DNA from: GCA-020343675 sp964462945
GTDB lineage: Bacteria > Planctomycetota > Phycisphaerae > Sedimentisphaerales > Anaerobacaceae
Reading direction: 5' to 3'
Assembly (NCBI GenBank): GCA_964462945.1
Contig: CAYWZW010000062.1
Span: 1-32,741, forward strand
DNA: 32,741 nucleotides
The position numbers were made by a program, and so were the translations under genes. Shown here in pieces: positions 1 through 7,864 of this stretch. Each line of letters begins with the position of its first letter. Position 1 is the stretch's first letter. Under the pieces are notes generated by a model. It was not told the origin of the DNA. It ran no database searches and worked only from the letters and a program-made list of their open reading frames with translations.

Positions 1-24
1 GTAAATTGGTGTTAATTCGTGGTT

Positions 25-3000
25 TCATTGTGTTGCCCTTCCCTCCACGATTTTTATTTCTTCTTCGGTCAGGCCGTAGAAGTTATAGACGAGTTGGTCG
101 ATTTGTTTGTCGGTGGCGTCGATTTGACGCCGGATCCGCGTCTTTTCATCAGGGATTTTAGCGGCGGCCAACTCCTTGTGAAAATCCAACATCTGCTCGA
201 CGAGATTGACCATTCTGTCATGTTTGGCTTTGTCATCGCGATTGTCGAAATCGATTGTGCGGATGGGCAGTTGGGATATGAAACGAGATTCATAACTGAA
301 CCAACCGCCACGGAACGTTGAGCTGATCCGGTGAAGAAACCAATCCAAGAGCCGTGAATTGAGCAAGGCGAAAACGTAGAACCGGAGATCCTCGGATAGG
401 ATGATGCCGTATCCCCCCGCTGCGCCACCCGTGAAACAGACGTCCCCAATCGCATCAAAGCAGTAGTTGGCCGACGGATTCAGATCAGCGGTCAATAGCT
501 TGGGTGAAGACATGACCTCAAGGGCCTGTGTACGGCTGTAGCAGTACCATCCGGGACCAGCCCAACGCCCGCCCTCTCTGGCTTCAAGTACCTTCTTGCA
601 TGCTTTGAGATATGCGGCTGTCTTGGGAGCCTGTTGCTGAATCTGCTCCCAGCCACGAAGTTTTGCCATTTGGTAAGGGAAGACAATACTGCGCTCTGCA
701 GGGCGAAGGTTGTAGCGTTTTAACTGCCCCGATTTGGCAAGAGAGCGGAGGTACACAGGCTCAAGGTCTACTTCACCGCTCAGGCATTTGGAGAAGAATC
801 TCCCGTTTGGAAGTGCCCGCAGAATGAAGACATTGTCGGCTCCAGTCTTGAAACCTTGGAAGATGCGATCCGCTACGTCTCCGAGCGTGGTCGGAAAGGC
901 TGCCAGTTTCTCACAGAGTACACCTGCATGGCCGACCGAAAAATGCCACTGGTCAGCGCATGTGACGTGTGCTGGTAATTGGCCTTCCACAGCTCGACCG
1001 CCACCGCGCCAGTCCTGCAAGTCTGTAACATAGGTAAAGTCGAAGGAATCCGACGACTCCTTTGTTAGGAAGACAAGCGAGGTGTAGGTGGTGGCCCCCT
1101 CGAAGACCTGCTGGTGCCCAAAATGGACCGCGCGTGACAGGTGTTTGCCGTGGGCAATGAATTTGCGGAGTGGGTCCCCGTATTTAGCATTGAAGAATTT
1201 GTGGGGAAGGATGTAACCGAGAGTACCTTGTCCGTTGAGTAGATTAAGCCCTTTTTCTACAAAAACAACGTAGATGTCGTAATTACCTTTTGAAGCGGCG
1301 TGATAATGCGCAGAGAAGTACGGAATAGATTGGGGTTGGGTATCCTTGAGGCCCTGTATTCGGACATACGGCGGATTTCCGATGACAGCGTCGAAGCCGG
1401 GATTTGGGCGATTGAAGATTTCGGAAAATTCGGCGTGCCAGTTGAAGGCGTTGATTTTCTGTCGGAGTTCTTCGGTTATTGAGACGGGATCGAGGGTGTC
1501 GAAGAAGTCGGGGCCGATGAGGGAGTTGCCGCACTTGATGTTCGCGGCGAGGTCGGGCAGTGCTCGTTCGTGGAAGAGGCGATACTGATTCTCGATGGTT
1601 TCGGAGCTTTCACCTTCGAGCACCTTCAGCAGCAGCGAGAGTTTCGTGACTTCAACGGCCTGCGAATCGATATCGACGCCGAAGATACTGCTGAGCAGGA
1701 TTCGCTTTTTCTCGGCGATGGTGAGACGGTAGTTTGAGATTGTGGCGCAAGCCATCCCGGCGACTTCGTCGCCCGGCTCCTCGCAATGACGAATGGAGTT
1801 AGCTTCATAGATTTTCGGGTCTCGGCCTTTTGCGTGTTTTTCAGGGTCGTTGCCCGTGTAGTATCTCAGGTGCCAATCGAGCAAATACTGATACACGCCG
1901 ATTAAAAACGACCCTGAGCCGCAGGCCGGATCGAGGATTTTGATATTGGAGACTTGCGTTGGAGTTAGCGGTTTCAGATTGCTTCGTCGGCCTCCGGCCT
2001 CCTCGCAATGACATGCAGAGGCGTCGCCGAGAAGTCGGCCGACGGTATTCTTGACGATGTAATCGACAATATACGAAGGCGTGTAATAGACGCCGCCGGC
2101 TTTTTTCACTTCGGGCTTTTCCTCGACAACTGCACGATGACCGGATGTCAGCCGAATGACTTTGCCCAAAAATTGCTCATAGACGTTGCCTAAGATTTCC
2201 GCCGGCAGGACGGAAAATTCGTATGGGCTTTGCGGATAATAAAGATTATACAAAATCCATTTGAGATCTTTGTCATCGATAATGAGATTCAGGGTCAGAT
2301 TGTCCGGCGGTTCTGGACGATCAGGCTCATCGGTAAAATGAAACAGGCCTGAGTTATATTTCTGGTCGGCCTTTTCGAATATTTCACAAAGTCTGGGATA
2401 GTTTCGGTCGCCGCTGCTTATTACTCTAAGCTGGCCATAAGTCTCGATGCCTCTGTCTTCGCACAATCGCAAAAAGAGGATTCTATCAATGGTTTGCTGA
2501 ACAGCGAAATTTATCTCACGTATGGACAGCGAGCGATTCCTTAATGCGATGATTTTAGCAAGCATTTCGCGCCATTTTTCAATTTCGGCGAGGAATTCAG
2601 TGTCAACGGTCGTTGTGCCGCGTTTACTTTTTGTTGAGATGGCGTATTTGTCGAATGAGCCTTTTTGCACTGCGTCTTTGCTGAAGACATCGGCGATCTC
2701 GTTCCAGTTATCAATGTATTCCTTATAGGTAAGATTCATAATCCGTGTAGTGGTAGGCCTGTCGGTATGTTTGGGGCGGATTTGGCAATCATAAACTGCA
2801 AAGGTCTCAAAGTTAGTGAGAATTGACAGAGGCAGCTTAGCAGACCATGCATAACGCCTGAGTTGATAAGCCGGGTCTACGTCAGCATCGATGTTAACAA
2901 ACGGTTTCTTGGCCTCAAGAAAGAATTTGCGGACACCCCCTATACGAAAACAGTAATCGGGGGCTTTTGTCTCACCAGCAATTTTTATGGCGTCCTCATG

Positions 3001-3186
3001 GATGACTTCCCTGTATTGAGGTGCAAAACCTTGCTTGTTAGTTACATCCCAGCCTAATTCCTCAAATAAAGGATCAATAAATTCTCTGCGGAGCTGGGTT
3101 TCATTATATTGCGGGGAGCGGTATGCCTCGATATTGCGGTCGAAGGTTTCTACAAGCTCCACGACTCTGGAGGGTACGTTGGCCAT
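25..3186 (-). CDS. Type IIG restriction-modification enzyme (Eco57I-like fused nuclease, N6-adenine methyltransferase and specificity domain)
   Basis: This 1053-residue protein has the single-chain organisation of type IIG enzymes, which methylate and cleave DNA with one polypeptide and defend against foreign DNA. The N-terminal part shows a PD-(D/E)xK-type nuclease pattern: D77 in APDYCF followed by E91-A-K93 in FLEAKKP. Methyltransferase motif I (ILDPACGSGSF) lies near residues 417-427 and the catalytic motif IV NPPY at about 604-607, as in N6-adenine methyltransferases. From about residue 764 a TaqI-like target-recognition region follows (TLGDVADRIFQGFKTGADN). No separate specificity or methylase subunit is adjacent. 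The ATG at 3186 has a GAGGGAG Shine-Dalgarno and a consensus-like sigma70 promoter upstream. Two short peptide inserts (about residues 386-405 and 462-478, both containing HCEE) are encoded by a palindromic DNA repeat and fall between conserved motifs, so the enzyme may still be active. The recognition sequence cannot be predicted. Confidence 0.9.
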   Translation of the reverse strand: MANVPSRVVELVETFDRNIEAYRSPQYNETQLRREFIDPLFEELGWDVTNKQGFAPQYREVIHEDAIKIAGETKAPDYCFRIGGVRKFFLEAKKPFVNIDADVDPAYQLRRYAWSAKLPLSILTNFETFAVYDCQIRPKHTDRPTTTRIMNLTYKEYIDNWNEIADVFSKDAVQKGSFDKYAISTKSKRGTTTVDTEFLAEIEKWREMLAKIIALRNRSLSIREINFAVQQTIDRILFLRLCEDRGIETYGQLRVISSGDRNYPRLCEIFEKADQKYNSGLFHFTDEPDRPEPPDNLTLNLIIDDKDLKWILYNLYYPQSPYEFSVLPAEILGNVYEQFLGKVIRLTSGHRAVVEEKPEVKKAGGVYYTPSYIVDYIVKNTVGRLLGDASACHCEEAGGRRSNLKPLTPTQVSNIKILDPACGSGSFLIGVYQYLLDWHLRYYTGNDPEKHAKGRDPKIYEANSIRHCEEPGDEVAGMACATISNYRLTIAEKKRILLSSIFGVDIDSQAVEVTKLSLLLKVLEGESSETIENQYRLFHERALPDLAANIKCGNSLIGPDFFDTLDPVSITEELRQKINAFNWHAEFSEIFNRPNPGFDAVIGNPPYVRIQGLKDTQPQSIPYFSAHYHAASKGNYDIYVVFVEKGLNLLNGQGTLGYILPHKFFNAKYGDPLRKFIAHGKHLSRAVHFGHQQVFEGATTYTSLVFLTKESSDSFDFTYVTDLQDWRGGGRAVEGQLPAHVTCADQWHFSVGHAGVLCEKLAAFPTTLGDVADRIFQGFKTGADNVFILRALPNGRFFSKCLSGEVDLEPVYLRSLAKSGQLKRYNLRPAERSIVFPYQMAKLRGWEQIQQQAPKTAAYLKACKKVLEAREGGRWAGPGWYCYSRTQALEVMSSPKLLTADLNPSANYCFDAIGDVCFTGGAAGGYGIILSEDLRFYVFALLNSRLLDWFLHRISSTFRGGWFSYESRFISQLPIRTIDFDNRDDKAKHDRMVNLVEQMLDFHKELAAAKIPDEKTRIRRQIDATDKQIDQLVYNFYGLTEEEIKIVEGRATQ
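1756..1790 (-). repeat. Small palindromic repeat, copy B, inside the type IIG gene
   Basis: This is the second copy, about 220 bp further into the gene. It shares the 14-nt GTCATTGCGAGGAG start plus CCGG and GACGAAG with copy A, in the same orientation. It is translated in the same frame (HCEEPGDEVAG). The rest of the element has diverged: the end reads GTCGCCGGGAT instead of GCAATC. Confidence 0.65.
1975..2012 (-). repeat. Small palindromic repeat, copy A, inside the type IIG gene
   Basis: On the minus strand this copy begins GTCATTGCGAGGAG, then CCGG, and ends GACGAAGCAATC. Its outer ends ATTGC/GCAAT and the inner GGCC/GGCC are inverted repeats, so it can form a hairpin. It reads in frame as HCEEAGGRRSN. 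It resembles the short 'cattgcgagg...gacgaagcaatc' intergenic repeat seen dispersed in many bacterial genomes; that recognition is from memory. Confidence 0.7.
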
Positions 3187-3240
3187 CTGCTATTTTCTCC
3201 CTCGAACCAAAAACCAGCAAAGAGACACAATTCTTAGAGC

Positions 3241-3269
3241 ATAATACAAGGGTGACTTGGGAATGTCAA
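3241..3269 (-). promoter_or_regulatory. Sigma70-type promoter of the type IIG gene
   Basis: On the minus strand a perfect -35 TTGACA (3264-3269) is followed by a 17-nt spacer and a -10 TATTAT (3241-3246), five of six consensus bases. Transcription would start near 3234, giving a leader of about 48 nt before the ATG at 3186. Confidence 0.75.
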
Positions 3270-3284
3270 TGAATGATACAACTA

Positions 3285-3300
3285 CCGACTCTGAAGTCGG
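3285..3300 (-). terminator. Possible terminator at the end of the fliO-flhB operon
   Basis: A 6-bp stem CCGACT/AGTCGG with a 4-nt loop lies just past the flhB stop. On the minus strand it is followed by the weakly T-rich TAGTTGTATC. The stem is short and the T-tract poor, so this is only a candidate. It sits between the flhB stop and the type IIG promoter. Confidence 0.4.
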
Positions 3301-3322
3301 GATTGCCTCGTGGCGGCTCTGT

Positions 3323-4390
3323 TCAGCGTTTTTTGTGGCGCAAACGATGAATCAGGGCCAGGACTTCGGCTACGGCCACGTACAAGGTCTCGGGTATGGG
3401 GTGGCCGGGTTCGACCGTCGAATAGATTGTTCTGGCCAGCTCCGGCTTTCTTATGATGGGTACTCCGTAAGCGCGTGCAATTTCTCTAATCCGCTCGGCC
3501 AGCTCATCGGCTCCTTTGGCCACCATTACCGGTGCGTTCATCGTCTTGGCCTCATAACGCAGCGCCACGGCCACGTGCGTCGGGTTGACAAGAACCACAC
3601 TTGCCTTGGGCACTTCCTGCAGCATCCGCCGTGCCGCCGTTTCATACTGGATTCTCCGGATTCGCCCTTTGATCTCCGGCGAACCTTCAAGGTCCTTATG
3701 TTCCTGTCTTACTTCCTGGCGAGTCATCTTCAGGTCTTCTTTGTACTTCCATTTCTGGTAGAAGACGTCGGCGACGGCTATGACCAGCAGCGCAGCGCCG
3801 ACTCGCAACATAAGACCACGGATGATCTGTGCGGTCAGCGCAAGCATTTGCTCGGACCAGGTCCATCGAAGCGTGGCGAGCACCTCAAGCTTGTCCTGCA
3901 GGTACAACCAGGCGACCAGTGCAACAACAAGTAACTTGAGTATGGACGTCAAGAGTCTTACCATAGACCGAGCGTCCACCAGCCTGGCTAACCCTGATAC
4001 CGGATTGAACTGATCGAATTTCCATTCTAAGGCGGACGGCGCGAAATTCCAGCCGCCGACGGCGATGGAAGCTGCGGCGGATCCGGCGCAAAGCGCTGCG
4101 AAAATGGGGCTGATGACGAGCAAAAGACTTATCGTCTTTCTGTGGAAGAAGTATAGAAACGTTTTCGCGTCGGCAAAAACGCCCTTCTGGCACGACATCC
4201 CCTCCTCCATCTCCATCTGCACCCATTCCATCAGGTTCGGACTGAGCAGAGCGACCATCGCCATCAATACCAGGAGTGTCACAACCGAGGTCAGCTCCTG
4301 GCTCTGCGGCACCTGCCCTTTGGCCCTGGCCTTCTCCAACCTCTTGGGGGTTGGCTGTTCTGTCCTTTCGGCGGCTGACTGCTCTGCCAT
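3323..4390 (-). CDS. flhB: Flagellar type III export switch protein FlhB
   Basis: FlhB is the inner-membrane component of the flagellar export apparatus that switches substrate specificity from rod/hook to filament proteins, in concert with FliK. The 355-residue length is normal. The N-terminus has the conserved AERTEQPTPKRLEKARAKGQ segment, followed by four hydrophobic segments between about residues 32 and 210. The cytoplasmic domain contains the autocleavage motif N269-P270-T271-H272, at the same residue numbers as in the enterobacterial protein, so auto-processing should be intact. It is the last gene of fliO-P-Q-R-flhB and starts 69 bp after the fliR stop, with GGGGA before the ATG. flhA, which commonly follows flhB, is not here; an unrelated restriction gene comes next. 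Confidence 0.97.
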   Translation of the reverse strand: MAEQSAAERTEQPTPKRLEKARAKGQVPQSQELTSVVTLLVLMAMVALLSPNLMEWVQMEMEEGMSCQKGVFADAKTFLYFFHRKTISLLLVISPIFAALCAGSAAASIAVGGWNFAPSALEWKFDQFNPVSGLARLVDARSMVRLLTSILKLLVVALVAWLYLQDKLEVLATLRWTWSEQMLALTAQIIRGLMLRVGAALLVIAVADVFYQKWKYKEDLKMTRQEVRQEHKDLEGSPEIKGRIRRIQYETAARRMLQEVPKASVVLVNPTHVAVALRYEAKTMNAPVMVAKGADELAERIREIARAYGVPIIRKPELARTIYSTVEPGHPIPETLYVAVAEVLALIHRLRHKKR

Positions 4391-4417
4391 GATCTATCCC
4401 CGATTCTACGCAGGAGG

Positions 4418-4456
4418 CAGGCCTTCTTCGGCCTTTCGTCCGGGGGCCCGCCCCCG
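4418..4456 (-). other. Two GC-rich hairpins between fliR and flhB
   Basis: The spacer between fliR and flhB contains two adjacent hairpins: AGGCC/GGCCT (4418-4433, 6-nt loop) and a 7-bp all-GC stem CCGGGGG/CCCCCGG (4439-4456, 4-nt loop). No T-tract follows. They may act as an mRNA-processing or attenuation element tuning flhB; this is inference from structure only. Confidence 0.4.
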
Positions 4457-4459
4457 GTT

Positions 4460-5212
4460 TCATACGGGCAGCAACTTTCCCATCAGGCCGGCAAATTCAG
4501 CCACAAAGGTGTTGATAAGTGGCAAGAATGCGATCACCATTAATAACCCCAGACCTATGCTCAGCGGCAAGCTGATAAATAAGATGTCCATTTCCGGAAC
4601 TATGCGTGCCAGTACGGCTAACACCATCATCAACAACAAGAACGCCGCTAACATCGGTGCGGCCAGCCGCAGGCCGGCCATCAACATGGTCGAACCCGCA
4701 GTGACTATTGCGCCGGCCAAAACCGGTATGGTCGGGATACTGCCGGCGGGAAATGTTTCATAACTTTTCGACAACGTCAATAAAAACAAGTGATGGCCGT
4801 TGGCGTTGAGAAACAGAATGATGAACATCATTTCCAGCAAACTGGCCAGCGGCTGGGTCCCCTCGCCGGTCAACGGGTCCAGAATCTCGGCTATTGTCAA
4901 ACCCATCTCCTGTTCAACAATGTGCGCGCCCAATTTTACCGCCGCGAACAGAACAGCCGCGACTATTCCCAGGGCCAGCCCGTATGTGCCTTCGTTGATG
5001 ATCAGCAACACCGCCTCCAGGACAGAGGCCTGCCTGGCCGCGATCGGCACGGGCGTTATCATCGAAAAGAAAACCGCCAGCAGCAAAACCAGCGAAATCT
5101 TGACCCTCTCCGGAATGCTTGCCCACCCAAAAACGGGAATGACCATGAAAAACGCCGAGATTCTCGTCAGCACCATAACAAAGCCAAGCAGTTTTTCGCT
5201 CACGAGCGGCAT
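4460..5212 (-). CDS. fliR: Flagellar export gate protein FliR
   Basis: FliR is a multi-pass inner-membrane protein that assembles with FliP and FliQ into the helical export gate of the flagellar type III secretion system. The 250-residue protein is almost entirely hydrophobic, with about six membrane segments. It carries family-typical stretches such as RISAFFMVIPVFG near residue 17 and GLALGIVAAVLFAAVKLGAHIV near residue 80. The ATG at 5212 lies 3 nt past the fliQ stop (5216-5218), so translation is probably coupled, since no strong Shine-Dalgarno is evident. Order and length match the usual fliP-Q-R-flhB arrangement. Confidence 0.95.
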   Translation of the reverse strand: MPLVSEKLLGFVMVLTRISAFFMVIPVFGWASIPERVKISLVLLLAVFFSMITPVPIAARQASVLEAVLLIINEGTYGLALGIVAAVLFAAVKLGAHIVEQEMGLTIAEILDPLTGEGTQPLASLLEMMFIILFLNANGHHLFLLTLSKSYETFPAGSIPTIPVLAGAIVTAGSTMLMAGLRLAAPMLAAFLLLMMVLAVLARIVPEMDILFISLPLSIGLGLLMVIAFLPLINTFVAEFAGLMGKLLPV

Positions 5213-5215
5213 ACA

Positions 5216-5485
5216 TCAGGGCCCAATGTTCGGGATATGGGCGAACATCTCATTGGTGAATTGCAGGACAACATCCAGAATCCAGCCGCCGCAAATCAAC
5301 GTGACGACGCCCACGGCCAAGAGCTTGGGGACTATCGTCAAGGTCATATCTCGCATTGAAGTCACGGCCTGAAACAGCGTCACGATGACCCCGACGACAA
5401 TGCATGTCAGCAAGATCGGAGCAGACAAGAGCAAAGTCGTCTCGAGTGTGTGCCGGCTCAGGTACAGAACAAAGCTGCTATCCAT
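5216..5485 (-). CDS. fliQ: Flagellar export gate protein FliQ
   Basis: FliQ is a small two-helix membrane protein of the flagellar type III export gate. The start at 5485 gives 89 residues, the usual FliQ length, beginning MDSSFVLYLSRHTLETTLLL. An upstream in-frame GTG at 5527 would add 14 polar residues not expected in the family. Two hydrophobic hairpin segments are visible, with the conserved TLFQAVTSMRDMTLTIVPK loop between them. The gene is tightly packed between fliP and fliR. Confidence 0.95.
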   Translation of the reverse strand: MDSSFVLYLSRHTLETTLLLSAPILLTCIVVGVIVTLFQAVTSMRDMTLTIVPKLLAVGVVTLICGGWILDVVLQFTNEMFAHIPNIGP

Positions 5486-5533
5486 AATTCGTATCTCACA
5501 TTGTCCGGACCGTATCTCCTGTTTCACTCCACG

Positions 5534-6373
5534 CTACCTGAAACCCAGACTGAGGCTTTTGGCCAGCAGCCCCCATCCGTCCACGAGGATGAACAGTATC
5601 AGCTTAAACGGCAGCGAAATCATCACCGGCGGCAGCATCATCATCCCGGCGCTCAGCAACACACTCGCGATGACCATATCCACCAGCAAGAACGGAATGA
5701 ACAAGAGGCAGCCTATCTCGAATGCCGTACGGAACTCACTGATAATAAATGCCGGGATGACGATATGCATATCGATCGCCATGAGGCTTTGAGGAGGTTC
5801 TATCTTGGCCATCTGTACAAAGAGAGCCAAATCAGCCTGTCGGCTTTGCCGAAGCATGAATTCTTTGATGCAATCGCTGGCCCTGGTTCCGGCGGTTTGA
5901 AAATCAATCTCATCCGCAAGATAAGGCTGGATCGCGCTTGTGTTGACCTTCGCAAATGTCGGTGCCATTGTGAACAACGTCAGAAACAGGGCCAAACCGA
6001 TTATGGCAATGGTAGGTGGAATGGTCTGAGTGGTCAGCGCGCGTCGGACAAAAGACAAGACAATGACTATTCTCGTGAAAGACGTCATCATCATCAGAAG
6101 GCTCGGCAAGATCGCCAGGCCCGTAAAGATGATGACAAGCTTGACCGGCGTGGACCAGTCTCTGTTTCGTTCCCCGCCGGCCGTTGCTTTATCTATGACG
6201 GTCACGAGATCTCCGATGCTCGGAACCCCATTTGCCGGAGTATTTGCCGCGGAAGCACCGGCGGGCTGTTTCAGAAGCTGCCGGGATGCGTTGAGATCCC
6301 GGCCAAAGGAAACCGGCATGGTCATGGAAACAACAAATACCAGGAAAAGCGTTTTAAGAAACCTGCTGGTCAT
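5534..6373 (-). CDS. fliP: Flagellar export gate protein FliP
   Basis: FliP forms the core of the flagellar type III export channel. The 279-residue protein starts with a cleavable signal peptide (FLKTLFLVFVVSMTMPVSFG). A periplasmic linker follows, then the typical FliP body with motifs such as LPSLLMMMTSFTRIVIVLSF, RQSRQADLALF and IPAFIISEFRTAFEIG. Its ATG overlaps the fliO stop in an ATGA arrangement (6370-6373), implying translational coupling. A long open frame on the opposite strand here is a shadow of this conserved gene. Confidence 0.97.
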   Translation of the reverse strand: MTSRFLKTLFLVFVVSMTMPVSFGRDLNASRQLLKQPAGASAANTPANGVPSIGDLVTVIDKATAGGERNRDWSTPVKLVIIFTGLAILPSLLMMMTSFTRIVIVLSFVRRALTTQTIPPTIAIIGLALFLTLFTMAPTFAKVNTSAIQPYLADEIDFQTAGTRASDCIKEFMLRQSRQADLALFVQMAKIEPPQSLMAIDMHIVIPAFIISEFRTAFEIGCLLFIPFLLVDMVIASVLLSAGMMMLPPVMISLPFKLILFILVDGWGLLAKSLSLGFR

Positions 6374-6903
6374 AAATGTTCTCGGTCGGAGCTGGTGTCC
6401 TGCTCTGAGAAGTCCGTGAAGCCGCCGGACAGGTCGGCCAGTTTCGTGACATTTTCATTCGTGCTGCCTATGAGCAGCCGCCGATTGCCGATCTCGAGCA
6501 CGTGTACCGCCTTGTGGGGCCCCAGGTACACTGTTTCGACGATGCGAACCTCTTTGCCCGGCAGCCTGGCAATCTTTGGCAGGAGTTTCTTGGAGACGTA
6601 AATCGCCGCGGCCCCCAGAACGATAACGAACACCACGGCAATCATCGTTCTAAAGAAGAACTCCTGGCGGCCTGAGTCGTAACTCGATTCTGAGGAGAAA
6701 TTCGGATCCTTTGCGAACAGCGAGGCGGTTTCGGCTCCCGCTGCCAATAATTGTGCCCGGCGGTGCTTGAGTTCGGCTGCTTCTGACCCTGGCGCTTTTG
6801 TGGCCGATTGGATCGGGCAGACCACCAACACGCCGCTACACAAAGCAGCGGTTGCCAGGAAGATGACCATCTTTCTACTGTGTCCAGCCACGCTATAACA
6901 CAC
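6370..6903 (-). CDS. fliO: Flagellar biosynthesis protein FliO
   Basis: FliO is a bitopic membrane protein that helps assemble the FliP ring of the export gate. The 177-residue frame has an N-terminal hydrophobic segment (MVIFLATAALCSGVLVVC) that may be a signal peptide. A periplasmic linker and a second membrane helix (about MIAVVFVIVLGAAAIYV) follow. The C-terminal cytoplasmic domain has the family pattern VETVYLGPHKAVHVLEIGNR followed by LLIGSTNENV. The start is uncertain: the GTG at 6903 keeps a basic n-region, while an ATG at 6870 begins right at the hydrophobic core. It is the first gene of the fliO-P-Q-R-flhB unit, downstream of a sigma54-type promoter. Confidence 0.85.
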   Translation of the reverse strand: MCYSVAGHSRKMVIFLATAALCSGVLVVCPIQSATKAPGSEAAELKHRRAQLLAAGAETASLFAKDPNFSSESSYDSGRQEFFFRTMIAVVFVIVLGAAAIYVSKKLLPKIARLPGKEVRIVETVYLGPHKAVHVLEIGNRRLLIGSTNENVTKLADLSGGFTDFSEQDTSSDREHL

Positions 6904-6964
6904 ACCTGAAAATCATTCTCAAGGCTCCATTCCAACGGCGTACTACGAGTACCCGTATGCAATG

Positions 6965-6981
6965 TGCAAATAGCGTGCCGA
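6965..6981 (-). promoter_or_regulatory. Sigma54-type promoter upstream of fliO
   Basis: On the minus strand the sequence TCGGCACGCTATTTGCA matches the sigma54 consensus YTGGCACGRNNNTTGCW closely. It has GG and GC separated by exactly 10 nt and differs mainly in the first T of TGGCAC. Transcription would begin near 6954, about 50 nt before fliO. It lies in the 178-bp gap after the motB pair. Confidence 0.7.
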
Positions 6982-7081
6982 AATGCCGAAACCGGCTTTC
7001 CGACGCTCTTTGAAGTGATTTTGGCATGACAATCGCGCGTGTGAGCAGGCCAGTTGTCGAAAAACTTGACAAGGGTATAAA

Positions 7082-7864
7082 TTAATCACCCGCTCTGAGC
7101 ACCGCGATTAGTATCTGCGAGCTTTTCGAGATGGGGCTGTCAGGCCCTGTCCAATCGCCCCCCGCCCCACACCCCCACGAATAAACCTGGCATTGTAACT
7201 CAGAACGCAGAATACTCCGCAGAAAACCGGCAACGGCCTCGGCTCGTTTGGCTGAGAGAATCCATTGCTGTTCCTCGCCGTTTTCTTGACTTGCCAATCC
7301 AACAACGTACAATTTCAGCTTCTCATCCGGGCTGGACTTACGCAAATCAGCCATAAACCCAGTCAAAAACCGCTTTGCAGATTCATCCAGCAGCCATTGC
7401 CCCTGTGCGAATGCAACCGGCGTAACAACGAAATGGGGTCGCAGCCCCCGAATTTGAGAGTTGTATGTTTTGGAACGCCGTTCAAGGCTTTGGAATATCC
7501 GTCGACTCCTTTCTGCACGTGCGTCGATTGTTCTGCTGACGGTATCATTGCCGTCGCTTATGGGATAATAAGTTTTTGTACTATCAAAATAGAGAGCATC
7601 GTTTGGCGATCCGAATAGTCCGGCTACTCCTGCGAATAAACCGGGCACACCGAATCCTTCGATCGACCTTCGAAAGCCGGACAGCGTTTGATCAAAAATC
7701 CCCTCGCCTTCGTTGCATAACTTTCCGCTTCTTGCCGTGGACATTGTCAAAAGCATAACGAAGAACGCCATCAGCAATGATATCATGTCAGCGAATGAGA
7801 TTATCCAGAGCGGAGCGCACTCACCCTTTTCTTCGGTCACGCTTGTTTGTTTTCGTTTCTTCAC
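7082..7864 (-). CDS. motB: MotB-like flagellar stator protein, copy 1
   Basis: MotB with MotA forms the ion channel of the flagellar stator and anchors it to peptidoglycan. The 260-residue protein has a short basic N-terminus, then the stator helix with the ion-binding aspartate D26 in WIISFADMISLLMAF, then a periplasmic OmpA-like region. The usual GHTD of the peptidoglycan-binding site is replaced by GLAS, although the following LSAKRAEAV arginine helix remains. Translation starts with GTG overlapping the stop of the second motB (GTGA, 7861-7864). The pair shares a nearly identical transmembrane stretch but diverges afterwards, so they may form heterodimers. It could alternatively serve as an accessory stator subunit. 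Confidence 0.85.
   Translation of the reverse strand: MKKRKQTSVTEEKGECAPLWIISFADMISLLMAFFVMLLTMSTARSGKLCNEGEGIFDQTLSGFRRSIEGFGVPGLFAGVAGLFGSPNDALYFDSTKTYYPISDGNDTVSRTIDARAERSRRIFQSLERRSKTYNSQIRGLRPHFVVTPVAFAQGQWLLDESAKRFLTGFMADLRKSSPDEKLKLYVVGLASQENGEEQQWILSAKRAEAVAGFLRSILRSELQCQVYSWGCGAGGDWTGPDSPISKSSQILIAVLRAGD

Noticed and set aside
3257..3934. 225-codon plus-strand frame opposite the end of flhB
   Set aside because: flhB is unambiguous on the other strand; the frame shows only shadow composition.
5450..6601. 383-codon plus-strand frame, longer than the gene it covers
   Set aside because: It is antisense to the conserved fliP and parts of fliO and fliQ, is Gln/His/Arg-rich and has no family features.
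7021..7037. Plus-strand sigma54-like site TTGGCATGACAATCGCG
   Set aside because: Spacing is right but the -12 element is TCGC rather than TTGC, and it would only drive transcription antisense to motB; probably chance.
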